64,000 nt of DNA from JACVRW01 sp963835705 (GTDB lineage: Bacteria; Actinomycetota; Thermoleophilia; Solirubrobacterales; Thermoleophilaceae): assembly GCA_963835705.1 (NCBI GenBank), contig CAWIGR010000012.1, positions 186,001 to 250,000 on the forward strand, in the 5' to 3' direction. The notes below the pieces were generated by a model. The model was not told where the DNA came from. It saw only the letters and a program-made list of their open reading frames with translations, and made no database searches. A program made the translations under genes and the position numbers. How positions within the stretch are numbered: position 1 is the stretch's first letter; each line of letters begins with the position of its first letter. This document shows, piece after piece, positions 7,503-16,945 of this stretch.

Positions 7503-8855
7503 CTAGCCGTGCCGGGCGCCCGCCGTGTCAGCCAGCGGACGGCGGAAGTCGCGCGCCGGGGGCGACGCGGAGCGGGGTGGGTGTGACATCACGTCCGGCC
7601 CGGAGCCGATGCCCTGCATGTCCGGGACGAGCGCAGCGTCGACGTCCGCGTCGTCGTCGTAGGCCCGCCGGACCGCCTCGTCGAGCAGCTTGAGCTGACG
7701 GTCGAGCGGCGGCTGGCGCTCGGGCGACGCTACCGTCCTCAGGTCCTCGAGCGCGGCGCGCAGCCGGCGCGCGACCTGAGGAGACCCGGCGCCGGCCAGC
7801 CGAAGCTCATCGAAGGCAAGGCGGACGTAGCCCTCCCAGCTCATCACCCGTTCGACGAGCCGCACGTGGCCGTGGGCATCGTGATGGCGTCCGGAGGGAA
7901 ACTCACGCCGGGCGAGCCGGCGGAGGATGTCGTGGATGGCGTTGATCGACTGCACGGAGGTGGTCGGGTCCTGGAACGGGCTCGAGTAGATGCTCCGCGC
8001 GGCCACGTCGACGAGCTTGCGCAGCCCGAACGCGGGCTCGAACTGGTGGCTGCGTTCACGCTCCAGGATCACGCTGAGCGCAGCCGCGCTGCGATGCGGC
8101 TCCGGAAGGGAGCCCACCACACGGAAGAGCGGGCCGCCGCGGGGGACGAAATCGCCCATCGCGGGCACCAGCTCCAGGACGCAGTCGGCCTTCCCGGCGA
8201 TGTCGACGAGCACGTGGTACGGAAGCTTGGTGACGACCCCGTAGTCGGGCGCCGCCACCATGCTTGGACCGTCCTCGGGCTCGGGCGCGGCCGGGTAAAG
8301 GCGGTCCACTTCGTCGCGCGTCGCGTCTGCGACCCAGCCGATCAGCCCACCGACCCGAATCGACTGTGCGGTGTGGTGCACATAGAGCACGAGCACGACG
8401 ATCGCGCTGAGGATCAGCCCGTAGTTGACGACGATGGCGAGGCCCGGCAGCGGCCCGCCGGAGCCGACCTCGCGCAGGACCGTCATCGAGTAGGCGAACG
8501 TGCCGATGAACAGCCCGACGGCCAGCTGGCTGCGGCGGTCGTGCAGGATCGCCCGCACGATGCGGGGCGAGAATTGGCCCATCGCCAGCTGCACCGCGAC
8601 GAGGGTCAGGGAGAGCACGACGCTGGTCAGGGTCACCAGCGCTGTCGAGGCCACAGTGAGGATCGTCTGCACCGACGCGGCCGAACCGGTCACCGCCGTG
8701 CTGACGATGTGAAAGCCGGAGGACCGATCGACCGACAGCAGCGCCACGGCCAGCCCGATCCCGGCCAGCACGCAGGTCAGCGGCAGCAGCCACAGCCGAG
8801 TCTGGGCCAGGTGGCGCAGCCTGAAGCGCTGAACCCTCCTCACGACTGCGGCCAC
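7503..8855 (-). CDS. DUF2254 family membrane protein
   Basis: Integral membrane protein of about 450 residues. After a basic N terminus come four hydrophobic segments: LWLLPLTCVLAGIGLAVALL, the TILTVASTALVTLTSVVLSL region, LAVGLFIGTFAYSMTVL and LILSAIVVLVLYVHH. The motif MGQFSPRIVRAILHDRRSQ lies between them and is diagnostic of DUF2254. The soluble half includes KLPYHVLVDIAG and FQDPTTSVQSINAIHDILRR, also family features. Function is unknown. The frame is open upstream to 9164, but that part overlaps the next gene and reads as noise. I place the start at GTG 8855, with GTG 8843 as alternative. Confidence 0.8.
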   Translation of the reverse strand: MAAVVRRVQRFRLRHLAQTRLWLLPLTCVLAGIGLAVALLSVDRSSGFHIVSTAVTGSAASVQTILTVASTALVTLTSVVLSLTLVAVQLAMGQFSPRIVRAILHDRRSQLAVGLFIGTFAYSMTVLREVGSGGPLPGLAIVVNYGLILSAIVVLVLYVHHTAQSIRVGGLIGWVADATRDEVDRLYPAAPEPEDGPSMVAAPDYGVVTKLPYHVLVDIAGKADCVLELVPAMGDFVPRGGPLFRVVGSLPEPHRSAAALSVILERERSHQFEPAFGLRKLVDVAARSIYSSPFQDPTTSVQSINAIHDILRRLARREFPSGRHHDAHGHVRLVERVMSWEGYVRLAFDELRLAGAGSPQVARRLRAALEDLRTVASPERQPPLDRQLKLLDEAVRRAYDDDADVDAALVPDMQGIGSGPDVMSHPPRSASPPARDFRRPLADTAGARHG

Positions 8856-8988
8856 CCGTGGGTTACCACCACGACGGTGATCTACCCGGCGACGCCTGGG
8901 CGAACCGTCCGGGCCTGGACCTCGCCTTTGACGCTGACCCCGATCCTGGGCGACACCGCCGTCGGGCAATCCGGGCGATGTCACTCGC

Positions 8989-10083
8989 TCAGGCGCGCGC
9001 CGGCACCCGACTCTCGCGCTCGCTCGTGCGCTCCGCCCGGTAGCCGTACGCGGCCTCGCGCACGGCCTCGTCGCTCTCGAGGCCGGCGCCCAGGCCGCCG
9101 GCGACCGTGCCGAGCGAGCTCGCCATCCAGGCGAGCGCCGCGTAGTCGCCGATGCCCGCGTCATGCCCGAGCGCCTGCGCCATTAGGCCGCTGTCGATGA
9201 CCAGCGCCGCCCCCAAGAGCGTCATCGCGAACAGCGCCGCGTAGAGAAACGCGGCGCCCAGCAACAGCGTGAGCGTCGTTGCGACGTTGAAGAGCACGGT
9301 CTGCTCGCGGCTGGCCCGCCCCCGCGGCCGCTCCCACAGGCGGTGCGACACGATCAGCCAGAGCACCGTCGCGCCGACCGACAGCACCATGAGCGCGAGT
9401 AGGCGAATCCAGTCGAGCGCATCCGAGAGCTTCCAGAGGTCTGAGGTCACGAGCGCCAGCGCCACCGCCGCGGCAGCGGCCGCGAGCGCGCGCGAGAGGC
9501 GCACGATCAGGCGCCACGGTCGGTTGGCGCGGATCATGCCGGTCAGTAGCCGAAGGTTCCCGCGCGCGACCGCGGCTACGAAGCGCAGGTCCACGTCGTC
9601 GACATCGGGCGCCTCGACCGCGCGGATCGGTGCAGCGAGTTCGGCCAGCCGCCGCCCGACGCGGACGCGTCGTCGGGCCACGCCGTGTCCTGTCTCGAGG
9701 CTCTCGCCGACCAAGCCGTCGACCAGCCGCATCACCGCGTCGCGAGCTCGCCGGCGCGTCTGCATCGCCCCGAGCGCCGGCAGCGAGATCAGCGCAACCC
9801 CGTGCGTGGCGCTCGCATCGGCCACGATCGGCCGCCTCCCTATGCGTAGCGGGGCGTCGGTCACGCAGACGGCGAGATCCCACCCGTGACGCAGCATGCG
9901 CTCGCGACCCAGGTCGATCGCGTCCAAGCCCCTCGTCAAGTGAGTTGCCTCGGGCTCCGTGAGGACAGGGACGCGCCACGAGACCGCGTCGCTGACGCGC
10001 TCGGCGAGCAGGGGCGGCAGGTCGGCCGCGAGCTCCTCCGCGATCTCGGTGGGCAGCCCCGGAGCGGCCAGCAGTCCCAGCAC
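8989..10083 (-). CDS. Membrane protein of unknown function
   Basis: A 364-residue protein I do not recognise. The N-terminal 190 residues are soluble and rich in Arg/Ala/Asp, with CVTDAPLRIGRRPIVADAS and LISLPALGAM. The C-terminal half has about four membrane segments (residues near 200-220, 230-255, 280-315 and 325-345). It ends in a charged tail, ERTSERESRVPARA. It starts at a GTG. The same frame stays open and protein-like for about 25 further codons upstream (ETVTLARTQVPLDKDEL), but contains no ATG, GTG or TTG, so the true start may be unusual. It lies 77 bp after the Clp ATPase stop and upstream of the DUF2254 gene, so a small envelope or stress operon is possible. Confidence 0.6.
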   Translation of the reverse strand: MLGLLAAPGLPTEIAEELAADLPPLLAERVSDAVSWRVPVLTEPEATHLTRGLDAIDLGRERMLRHGWDLAVCVTDAPLRIGRRPIVADASATHGVALISLPALGAMQTRRRARDAVMRLVDGLVGESLETGHGVARRRVRVGRRLAELAAPIRAVEAPDVDDVDLRFVAAVARGNLRLLTGMIRANRPWRLIVRLSRALAAAAAAVALALVTSDLWKLSDALDWIRLLALMVLSVGATVLWLIVSHRLWERPRGRASREQTVLFNVATTLTLLLGAAFLYAALFAMTLLGAALVIDSGLMAQALGHDAGIGDYAALAWMASSLGTVAGGLGAGLESDEAVREAAYGYRAERTSERESRVPARA

Positions 10084-10160
10084 CAGCTCGTCCTTGTCGA
10101 GCGGGACCTGGGTGCGGGCCAGCGTGACGGTTTCCTCGCCTACGAGAGCACCCCCCTGGC

Positions 10161-12740
10161 CTACGTCACGGTTCCCGCGGCCTCGGCATGGCTAGTCGCT
10201 CGGGGACCGGACGCCTCCACGTGCAGCCGCCCGTCTCGCAGCTCGATGCGCACACCCTGCCCCGACTCGATGTCGCCGGCCAGGAGCCGCTCCGAGAGCT
10301 CGTCCTCGAGCAGGCGCTGGATCGCGCGCCTGAGCGGCCGGGCCCCGTACTGCGGGTCGAAGCCCGCGTTCGCGAGGAACTCGACCGCCTCGTCCGAGGC
10401 CTCGAGCTCAACACCCTGCGCGTGCATGCGCCGCTCCACCTTGGCGAGCAGCAGACGCGTGATCTGCTTCAGCTGCTCGCGGTCGAGGGCACGGAACACG
10501 ATGATCTCGTCGATCCGGTTGAGCAGCTCCGGCCGGAAGCTCTGGCGGAGCAACTCCATCAGGTCGTCCTTCAGCTCCTCGAAAGACTCCTCCCGGCGCG
10601 CGTGTGCCTGGATCCGGTCGGCGCCGAGGTTCGAGGTCATGATCACGACGGTGTGCCTAAAGTTGACCGTCCGTCCCTGGCCGTCCGTCAGGCGACCGTC
10701 CTCGAGTAGCTGGAGCAGCAGGTTGAAGACGTCGGGATGCGCCTTCTCGATCTCGTCCAACAGCAGCACCGAGTAGGGGCGCCGGCGCACGGTCTCCGTG
10801 AGCTGGCCCGCCTCCTCGTAGCCGACGTAGCCCGGCGGAGCTCCAACCAGGCGCGACACGGTGTGGCGCTCCTGGAACTCGCTCATGTCGAGCCTGACCA
10901 TCGCCTGCTCGTCTCCGAATAACGTCTCGGCGAGCGCCCGCGCCAGCTCGGTCTTGCCGACGCCCGTCGGCCCCAGGAAGAGGAACGAGCCGACCGGCCG
11001 ATTCGGGTCGCCCAGCCCCGCCCGCCCCCGCCGGACGGCGCGCGCGACCGCGTCGACCGCCTCGTCCTGCCCGACCACGCGCTCGTGCAGCTGCGCCTCC
11101 AGGCCGAGCAGGCGCTCGCGTTCCTCCTGCGTGAGCTGCGCGACCGGAATGCCGGTGCGGCGTGACACGACCTCCGCGATATCGTCGGCGAGCACCTCCG
11201 CAGCGCGCCCCCGGCCGCCCGAGCGAGCCGCCTCGATGTCCTCGCGCAGCTCGTCGATGCGCGGCTTCAGCTCGTTTGCGCGCTCGTAGTCCTCGGCCGC
11301 GATCGCCTGGTCGCGCTCGCGTTCGTTGCGAGCCAGGTCGTCCTCGAGCGCGCGCCGGTCCGCCGGCTTCGTCTTGGAGCGCAGCCGCACCCGCGCGGCC
11401 GCCTGGTCGACCAGGTCGATCGCCTTGTCGGGGAGGTAGCGGTCGGTGATGTAGCGGTCCGACAGCTCAGCGGCCGCCACGATCGCCTCGGGGCTGATGC
11501 GAACGCGGTGATAGGCCTCGTAGCGGTCCCTGAGGCCGTTCAGTATCTCGATCGTCTCCTCAACCGACGGCTCGTCGATCAGGACCGGCTGGAAGCGTCG
11601 CTCGAGCGCCGCGTCCTTCTCGATGTTCCGCCGGTACTCGTCGAGCGTCGTCGCGCCGATCATTCTCAGATCGCCGCGCGCCAGGGCCGGCTTCAGCATG
11701 TTGGAGGCGTCCATCGAGCCCTCGGCCGCGCCGGCACCCACGACCGTGTGCAGCTCGTCGATGAACAGGATCAGGTCGTCGCCGTGCTCGCTGACCTCGT
11801 CGATCACGGACTTCAGCCGCTCCTCGAACTCGCCGCGGTACTTCGTGCCGGCCACCATGCCGGCCAGGTCGAGCACGACCAGGCGCTTGCCCGCCAGCGT
11901 CTCCGGCACCTCGTCGTTCACGATCCGCTGTGCGATGCCCTCGGCGATCGCAGTCTTGCCGACGCCAGGGTCGCCGATCAGGACAGGGTTGTTCTTGCTA
12001 CGGCGGGAGAGGATCTCGATCGTCTCCTCGATCTCGTCTGCGCGCCCGATGACCGGGTCGAGCCTGCCCTCGCGCGCGGCCTCGGTGAGATCGCGACTGT
12101 ACTCGTCGAGCGTCTTCGTTTGGCTCGCCGGCCGCCCGCCCTCTTCGGTAGGCGTCACGCCCCGGATGACGGCACCCCGAAGCGCGGTGTGCGAGAGCCC
12201 GAAGCGTGCCAGGAGTCGCCCGGCGTCCGACTCCGTGTCGCGTGCCAGCGCGAGCAGCACGTGCTCGGGCCCGAGGTACGACGAGCCCAGCTCACGCATC
12301 TCGTCGAACGCCCCGAGGAGCGCGCCCTTAGCCTCGGGCGAGAGCGAGGGCGCCACGTCGGTCCGCCCTCCTCGCTCCGCCTCGTCCTCGACCTGGGCCG
12401 CGATCGCCTGGGGATCCCCGTCCGCGTTGCGCACGATCTGCGCAACCAGGTCGTCCTGCATCGCAGCCCAGAGCAGGTGCTCGGTGTCAAGGTCGAGCGA
12501 GCCCCACTCGAGCGCACGCTGCGCGGCGCGTTGAAGGAGTTCGCGCGTGGCGTCCGAGAAGAAGTCCGTGATGTCGACCTGTTCCACCGGGCGACGCGCA
12601 GCCGGCGCCGCCGTTCGCACACCGGGCGGACGCGCGCCCGTGTCGGCCCCGAAGGGGCGGTCGAAGAAGTCCGAGAAGAACTCGTCGAACAGGCTTCCGC
12701 GCCGACGGCGGAAGTCGCCGAATGGGTCATTGGTTGCCAT
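10161..12740 (-). CDS. Clp/Hsp100 ATPase, ClpC-like with UVR motif
   Basis: Class I Hsp100 AAA+ unfoldase, 859 residues. In order: a Phe-rich N-terminal extension (DPFGDF, FDEFFSDFF), a Clp-N domain (about 60-190), AAA-1 with Walker A GDPGVGKT at 256-263 and Walker B LILFIDELHT, a short middle domain with a UVR-like motif (AEDYERANELKPRI), and AAA-2 with GPTGVGKT and VLLLDEIEKAHPD. The UVR motif places it with ClpC rather than ClpB. However, after SNLGADRIQ, where ClpC carries its VGF/IGF loop for docking ClpP, I see only ARREESFEEL. It may therefore work without ClpP. No HAIR (HspR) box was found upstream. Confidence 0.9.
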   Translation of the reverse strand: MATNDPFGDFRRRRGSLFDEFFSDFFDRPFGADTGARPPGVRTAAPAARRPVEQVDITDFFSDATRELLQRAAQRALEWGSLDLDTEHLLWAAMQDDLVAQIVRNADGDPQAIAAQVEDEAERGGRTDVAPSLSPEAKGALLGAFDEMRELGSSYLGPEHVLLALARDTESDAGRLLARFGLSHTALRGAVIRGVTPTEEGGRPASQTKTLDEYSRDLTEAAREGRLDPVIGRADEIEETIEILSRRSKNNPVLIGDPGVGKTAIAEGIAQRIVNDEVPETLAGKRLVVLDLAGMVAGTKYRGEFEERLKSVIDEVSEHGDDLILFIDELHTVVGAGAAEGSMDASNMLKPALARGDLRMIGATTLDEYRRNIEKDAALERRFQPVLIDEPSVEETIEILNGLRDRYEAYHRVRISPEAIVAAAELSDRYITDRYLPDKAIDLVDQAAARVRLRSKTKPADRRALEDDLARNERERDQAIAAEDYERANELKPRIDELREDIEAARSGGRGRAAEVLADDIAEVVSRRTGIPVAQLTQEERERLLGLEAQLHERVVGQDEAVDAVARAVRRGRAGLGDPNRPVGSFLFLGPTGVGKTELARALAETLFGDEQAMVRLDMSEFQERHTVSRLVGAPPGYVGYEEAGQLTETVRRRPYSVLLLDEIEKAHPDVFNLLLQLLEDGRLTDGQGRTVNFRHTVVIMTSNLGADRIQAHARREESFEELKDDLMELLRQSFRPELLNRIDEIIVFRALDREQLKQITRLLLAKVERRMHAQGVELEASDEAVEFLANAGFDPQYGARPLRRAIQRLLEDELSERLLAGDIESGQGVRIELRDGRLHVEASGPRATSHAEAAGTVT

Positions 12741-12905
12741 GTCATGGAGGTACCCGGGGTGCTCCGCGCATACCGGGGTTGGACGAGCTCGTCAGCCGCG
12801 TCCGAGCAATGCGACCACCGCTCGCATCGCGTTGTTCCGGCACCGCCGCTCGTCGCGCAAAGTCGTCATGACCTGACGGTCACCCACGGCGGATGAAAAT
12901 GGCGG

Positions 12906-13313
12906 ATGCTCGGGGGGTGCTGGTCGTCGAACGCCGCGTTGCTACTCGTGGTGATCTGGGACGTGGACTGGGCCACCGTCTCATGGCACTCGGAGGATCC
13001 GGCCCGAATGGAGCGCGTGCTCGCTGCTTGGGACGAGCATCTGGCGGACCCGTCCCTGCCGCGGAGGCTGTCAGCCGCGCTGAGGGCCGCCGGCTTCAAG
13101 GACGTGCGCATGGAGGGACACGCGTTCGCCACCACCGAGCTGAGCGCGGAGACCTACGGCGGGGCCACCCTGCCCGTGATCGAGCGGTACGTCGGGCAGC
13201 AGGGCTCGGACGACGTGGACGCCTGGGCCGAGGAGCAGCGCGCGCTGGGCGATCGAGGCGAGTTCTACTTCGCCTGCATGCAGTTCTGCTTCCGCGCGAC
13301 TCGTCCGCGTTAG
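12906..13313 (+). pseudogene. C-terminal fragment of a SAM-dependent methyltransferase
   Basis: From about 12948 the frame reads VVIWDVDWATVSWHSEDP, then AALRAAGFKDVRMEGHAFAT and FYFACMQFCFRA. These are the last strands and the C-terminal region of UbiE-like class I methyltransferases. The Rossmann core with the SAM-binding G-x-G-x-G loop is absent: upstream DNA back to the Clp gene contains nothing like it. The first eleven or so codons of the open frame (MLGGCWSSNAA) look like junk. The piece is therefore a 5'-truncated relic, though expression as a small protein cannot be excluded. It overlaps the convergent QueA-like gene by 4 bp. Confidence 0.65.
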
Positions 13314-14317
13314 GGAAGGATCAGGTGCAGGTCGCCGAACTCGTGCCGCAGATAGCCGGCGCGGGCGGCCTCCTCGTACGAGCGCTCCACCAGGTCCCGG
13401 CCGGCGATCGCCTCGAGCATCGCCAGGTGCGTGGAGTCCGCGTCGTGGAAGCCGGTGAGCAGGCCGTCGAGCGCCCCGATCGGCGAGTCCGGGTCGATGA
13501 CGAGATCGGTCCAGCCCTCGCCGGCGCCCGACTCGAGGGCGCGCACAACCGTCGTTCCCACCGCTATCACCCGGCCGCCCATCCTGCGCACGAGCTCGAT
13601 CCGCTCGGCCGTGAAGCGCGGCACGCTGTACCACTCGGGGTGCGGCGCCTCGCCCGCCTCGAGCGACGAGACACCCGTATGCAGCACCAGTGGGGCCACG
13701 TCGATGCCGTCCGCCACCAGGCGGGTGATCAGCTCGGGCGTGAAGGCACGCCCCGCGCTGGGCATCTCGGCGCTGCCGGGCTCGGTCGCGTAGACGGTCT
13801 GGTACCGGGCGAGCGGCCAGTCCCCCCGGGTGTGCGCGTAGCGGATCGGCTCGCCGTGGCGCGCGAGGTAGTGGAGGACGGTGGAGGGGAGGCGAAGGGC
13901 GGCCCGCCAGAGGCGGCCGCCGTCGTCGCGCTCGAGCAGCACCACCGCTCCACCCGCCGGAAGGCGGAGGACGAGTCCGGGCGCGCCGCCGTGGAAGCGC
14001 CGGTCGTCGCGACGGAGCTCGACGAGCCAGGCGCCCCGGTCGTCGCCCGGAATCGGCGCGGACAGGTGAAGGCGGAGGGCCGGATCGGAGCCGAGGACGC
14101 GGACCGCCGCCGGCAGGGTCGACGAGGTGTTGACGACGAGCATGTCGCCCGGGTCGAGCAGCTCGGGGAGCTCACCGAAGGTGGCGTGCTCGATGCGCCC
14201 GCTGCCGCGCTGGGCGACGAGGAGGCGGACGTCGTCGCGACCGGCCCCGCGAACCTCGGCGGGCTCGCGGGCCTCGGGTAGCGACGCCGCTTCCTCTCGT
14301 TCCAGAGCGATGCTCAT
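13310..14317 (-). CDS. QueA-like S-adenosylmethionine:tRNA ribosyltransferase-isomerase
   Basis: Member of the QueA family, which transfers and isomerises the ribosyl moiety of SAM onto preQ1 in tRNA during queuosine synthesis. Family segments: DMLVVNTSSTLPAAVRV near residue 60, YQTVYATEPGSAEMPSAGRAF near 175, VAPLVLHTGVSSL near 210, GRVIAVGTTVVRALES near 250 and DGLLTGFHDADSTHL near 290. The length of 335 residues is normal. No other queuosine gene is in the window, and many actinobacteria carry QueA-like paralogues of uncertain role, so substrate identity is open. The start ATG overlaps the stop of the upstream SDR gene (ATGA), which implies translational coupling. Confidence 0.85.
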   Translation of the reverse strand: MSIALEREEAASLPEAREPAEVRGAGRDDVRLLVAQRGSGRIEHATFGELPELLDPGDMLVVNTSSTLPAAVRVLGSDPALRLHLSAPIPGDDRGAWLVELRRDDRRFHGGAPGLVLRLPAGGAVVLLERDDGGRLWRAALRLPSTVLHYLARHGEPIRYAHTRGDWPLARYQTVYATEPGSAEMPSAGRAFTPELITRLVADGIDVAPLVLHTGVSSLEAGEAPHPEWYSVPRFTAERIELVRRMGGRVIAVGTTVVRALESGAGEGWTDLVIDPDSPIGALDGLLTGFHDADSTHLAMLEAIAGRDLVERSYEEAARAGYLRHEFGDLHLILP

Positions 14318-14988
14318 GCGTGGGTTGGGCTCAGCTCGCGCGCGGCGTAGCGCCCGCTCGGCAGCTCGCCCTCGATCAGGGTGAGCAGGCCGGGCACGCT
14401 GGCCTCCGGCGGCGGCCGGTCTGAGATGTCCACGCCGGGGAAGGCGTCCTGGTGCATCTGGGTGCGCATGTCGCCGGGGTCCACGGAGTAGACGCGCAGG
14501 TCGGGGCGCTCGGCGGCCAGCACCCGGGTGAGCTGGTCCAGCGCGGCCTTCGAGGAGCCGTAGCCGCCCCAGCCCTCGTAGGGCTCCACAGCCGCGTCGG
14601 AGCTGACGTTGACGATGCGGCCGCCGTTGCGCATGTGGGGCAGCGCAAGCTGGATCAGGCCCAGCGGGCCGATGACATTGGCACGAAGGATCTCCTCGAG
14701 GGCCATCGGGGCGAGGCGGGCGATCGGCGGCAGTGGGCTCGGCCCGAGCACGCTCGCGTTGTTGACGACCAGGTCGATCGGGTCGCCCGCCGCGGCGACA
14801 AGCTCGCGGCGGTGCATCTCGTCCGCAATGTCACCGGGGAGGGCGACCGCTGCCAGCTCCTCACCCGCCGCTTGGAGCGCCGCCGCTCCGCGGGCGTCGA
14901 TCGCGAGACGCCAGCCGCGCTCGGCGAGCGCCCGGGCGAGGGCGAGGCCCAGGCCGCGCGAGGCGCCGGTGACGATGGCGGTGCTCAT
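14314..14988 (-). CDS. Short-chain dehydrogenase/reductase
   Basis: Classical SDR, 224 residues. N-terminal nucleotide-binding motif TGASRGLG at residues 7-14, the NNAS motif near 76, catalytic serine within IVNVSSDAAV near 129, and YGSSK (Tyr-x-x-x-Lys) near 143-147. PGDMRTQM follows, where the family has its PG motif. The substrate is unknown, and the cofactor preference (NAD or NADP) is not clear from sequence. Its stop overlaps the ATG of the QueA-like gene, so the two are co-transcribed. Chosen start is the ATG at 14988; the frame is open far upstream but runs through the two-component genes as noise. Confidence 0.85.
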   Translation of the reverse strand: MSTAIVTGASRGLGLALARALAERGWRLAIDARGAAALQAAGEELAAVALPGDIADEMHRRELVAAAGDPIDLVVNNASVLGPSPLPPIARLAPMALEEILRANVIGPLGLIQLALPHMRNGGRIVNVSSDAAVEPYEGWGGYGSSKAALDQLTRVLAAERPDLRVYSVDPGDMRTQMHQDAFPGVDISDRPPPEASVPGLLTLIEGELPSGRYAARELSPTHA

Positions 14989-15038
14989 CAACGCCGAGGC
15001 TAAGCGCCCGGCGTGCCGGGCACCATCGGCAATTGGTC

Positions 15039-15683
15039 CTAGGACTCCACCAACCCCGACCGGACCGCGTACAGCGCAGCCTGGGTGCGGTCCGTCAGCC
15101 CGAGCTTCCCGAGGATGCTGCTCACGTGAGCCTTCACGGTCTTCTCGGAGATCGACAGCTCGCGCGCGATCAGCTTGTTCGGCATGCCTCGGGCGATCAG
15201 GGTCAGCACCTCGCGCTCGCGGCCGGTGAGGCCGTCGATGTCGGGCTGCGGCGGCGGGCCCCCCGCCGCGAACTCGTCCATAAGCCGCGCCGCCACCGCC
15301 GGGTGCAGCAGCGCCTCGCCGCCGTGGACGGTGCGGATCGCCTTCACCAGCTCGCGCGGCTCCACGTCCTTCAGCAGGTAGCCGGCGGCCCCGGCGCGGA
15401 CCGCGGGGAACAGCCGCTCGTCGTCGAGGAAGCTGCTCAGGACCAGCACGCGCGCCTGGGGGCGCACCGAGGCGATGCGCCGGATCGCCTCCACCCCGTC
15501 CACCCCCGGCATCACGAGATCCATCAGCACCACGTCCGGCGATTGCCGCTCGACGGCGGCCACGGCAGCCTCGCCGTCGGCCACGTCCTGCACGACCTCG
15601 ATGTCCTCCTGAAGCTCGAGGAACGTCCGCAGGCCCTGCCGCACCACCGCGTGGTCGTCGGCGATCAGCACGCGGATACTCAT
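15039..15683 (-). CDS. NarL/FixJ-type response regulator
   Basis: Two-domain transcriptional regulator of 214 residues. The receiver domain starts MSIRVLIADDHAVVRQGLR. The phospho-acceptor Asp is in VVLMDLVMPG near residue 54, the switch Ser in VLVLSSF and the conserved Lys in YLLKD near 105. The C-terminal LuxR-type helix-turn-helix runs from about 150 (LTGREREVLTLIARGMPNKL, then SISEKTVKAHVSSIL). The ATG at 15683 overlaps the stop of the histidine kinase gene, so kinase and regulator are translated together. Targets are unknown; the manganese catalase divergent from the kinase is the nearest candidate. Confidence 0.92.
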   Translation of the reverse strand: MSIRVLIADDHAVVRQGLRTFLELQEDIEVVQDVADGEAAVAAVERQSPDVVLMDLVMPGVDGVEAIRRIASVRPQARVLVLSSFLDDERLFPAVRAGAAGYLLKDVEPRELVKAIRTVHGGEALLHPAVAARLMDEFAAGGPPPQPDIDGLTGREREVLTLIARGMPNKLIARELSISEKTVKAHVSSILGKLGLTDRTQAALYAVRSGLVES

Positions 15684-16813
15684 CCGGAGCCCACCTCCAG
15701 GCGCACGCTGGTGCCCGCTCCCGGCGCCGACGAGATCTCGAGCCGCCCGCCCAGCTCCCGCGCCCGCTCCTCCATGGAGGTGAGCCCCAGGCGGCGCGAG
15801 CGCAACGCTGGCGCGGTGGGGTCGAAGCCCACGCCGTCGTCCGACACCGACAGCCCGAGCCCCTCGCCGTTCTCGTCCAGTCGGACCGTGACGCACTCGG
15901 CGCGCGCGTGCCGCAGGGCGTTGTGGAGCGCCTCCTGGGCGATCCGGAACACCTCGTCGTCAACGCCCGGGCGCAGGCGAGGCGTGCCGGACAGCTCGAG
16001 GGACAGCGTGGTCGGGTGGACGCGCCGCAAGACGTCCACGTGCTTGCGGAGCGCTTCCGCCAGGCCCTCCGTCTCGATGGCGACGGGCCGGAGCTGGAAT
16101 ACCAGCGAGCGCAGCTCCGAGATCGCGTCCTGAGCGAGCTCGCCGAGCCGGTCCACCTGGGCGCGGGCGTCGCCGGCATCGCGCTCGAGCAGCGTCGAGG
16201 CGGACTTCGCGGCGAGCACCACCCCGAACAGCTTCTGCACCAGCGAGTCGTGCAGGTCGCGTGCCAGGCGATTGCGCTCCTCCACGATGCTCAGCTCACG
16301 GCTGCGCTCGGACAGGCGGGCGTTCTCCATCGCCAGCGCGGCGTGCGGAGCGAGCATCTCGATCAACTCCTGGTCGGCGGCTGTGAACTCCGCAACGCCC
16401 TCCTTGTCGGTGAGGTAGAACGCACCGACCACGCGGTCGCCGCCCACGATCGGGACGCCCATGAAGGAGCCCATCACCGGGTGGGCGGACGGCCACCAGC
16501 CGCGGAAGCGCGGGTCCCGCCTGATGTCGGGCGTGCGGTGCGACTCGTCGGACTCGAGCATCGCGCCGAGCAGCCCGTGCGTGCGCGGCAGCGGCCCCAT
16601 CGCCGCGATCTCCTCCTCGGTCATCCCCGAGGTGATGAAGCGGGCGAAGTTGCCCTGGCCGTCGGGCACGCCGAGCGCCGCATAGCGTGCGCTCACCAGC
16701 TCCCGGGCCGAGTGCACGATCCGCTGGAGCACCGTGTCGACCGAGCGCTCGCGGGCGATCGCGAGCACGGCGTCGCTCATGGCCCGGACCGCGCCGCTTG
16801 TGCCGTCGATCAT
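15680..16813 (-). CDS. GAF-domain histidine kinase (NarL-partner type)
   Basis: Sensor kinase of about 377 residues with no membrane segment, so cytoplasmic. A GAF domain spans about 15-165 (GVPIVGGDRVVGAFYLTD near its end). A HisKA_3 dimerisation helix follows with the phospho-accepting His in NRLARDLHDSLVQ. The HATPase domain has SVSDDGVGFDP and GLTSMEERARELGG. This is the classic partner of NarL-type regulators. The ATG at 16813 is preferred; an in-frame ATG at 16900 would add 29 residues of poor coding quality within the promoter region shared with the catalase. The GAF domain could sense a small ligand or redox state. Confidence 0.9.
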   Translation of the reverse strand: MIDGTSGAVRAMSDAVLAIARERSVDTVLQRIVHSARELVSARYAALGVPDGQGNFARFITSGMTEEEIAAMGPLPRTHGLLGAMLESDESHRTPDIRRDPRFRGWWPSAHPVMGSFMGVPIVGGDRVVGAFYLTDKEGVAEFTAADQELIEMLAPHAALAMENARLSERSRELSIVEERNRLARDLHDSLVQKLFGVVLAAKSASTLLERDAGDARAQVDRLGELAQDAISELRSLVFQLRPVAIETEGLAEALRKHVDVLRRVHPTTLSLELSGTPRLRPGVDDEVFRIAQEALHNALRHARAECVTVRLDENGEGLGLSVSDDGVGFDPTAPALRSRRLGLTSMEERARELGGRLEISSAPGAGTSVRLEVGSG

Positions 16814-16945
16814 TGCCGTTTCACGATAGGGCGCGCCAGCTCGCTGCGCATCGGCCGAAGGGCGTGGGACTCCTGGTTTGCCCCAGTCGGTGTCGGGCAC
16901 CCCGATTGGGTACCCCCCAATCCCTCACCCCCGTCTGGAGGCCAC

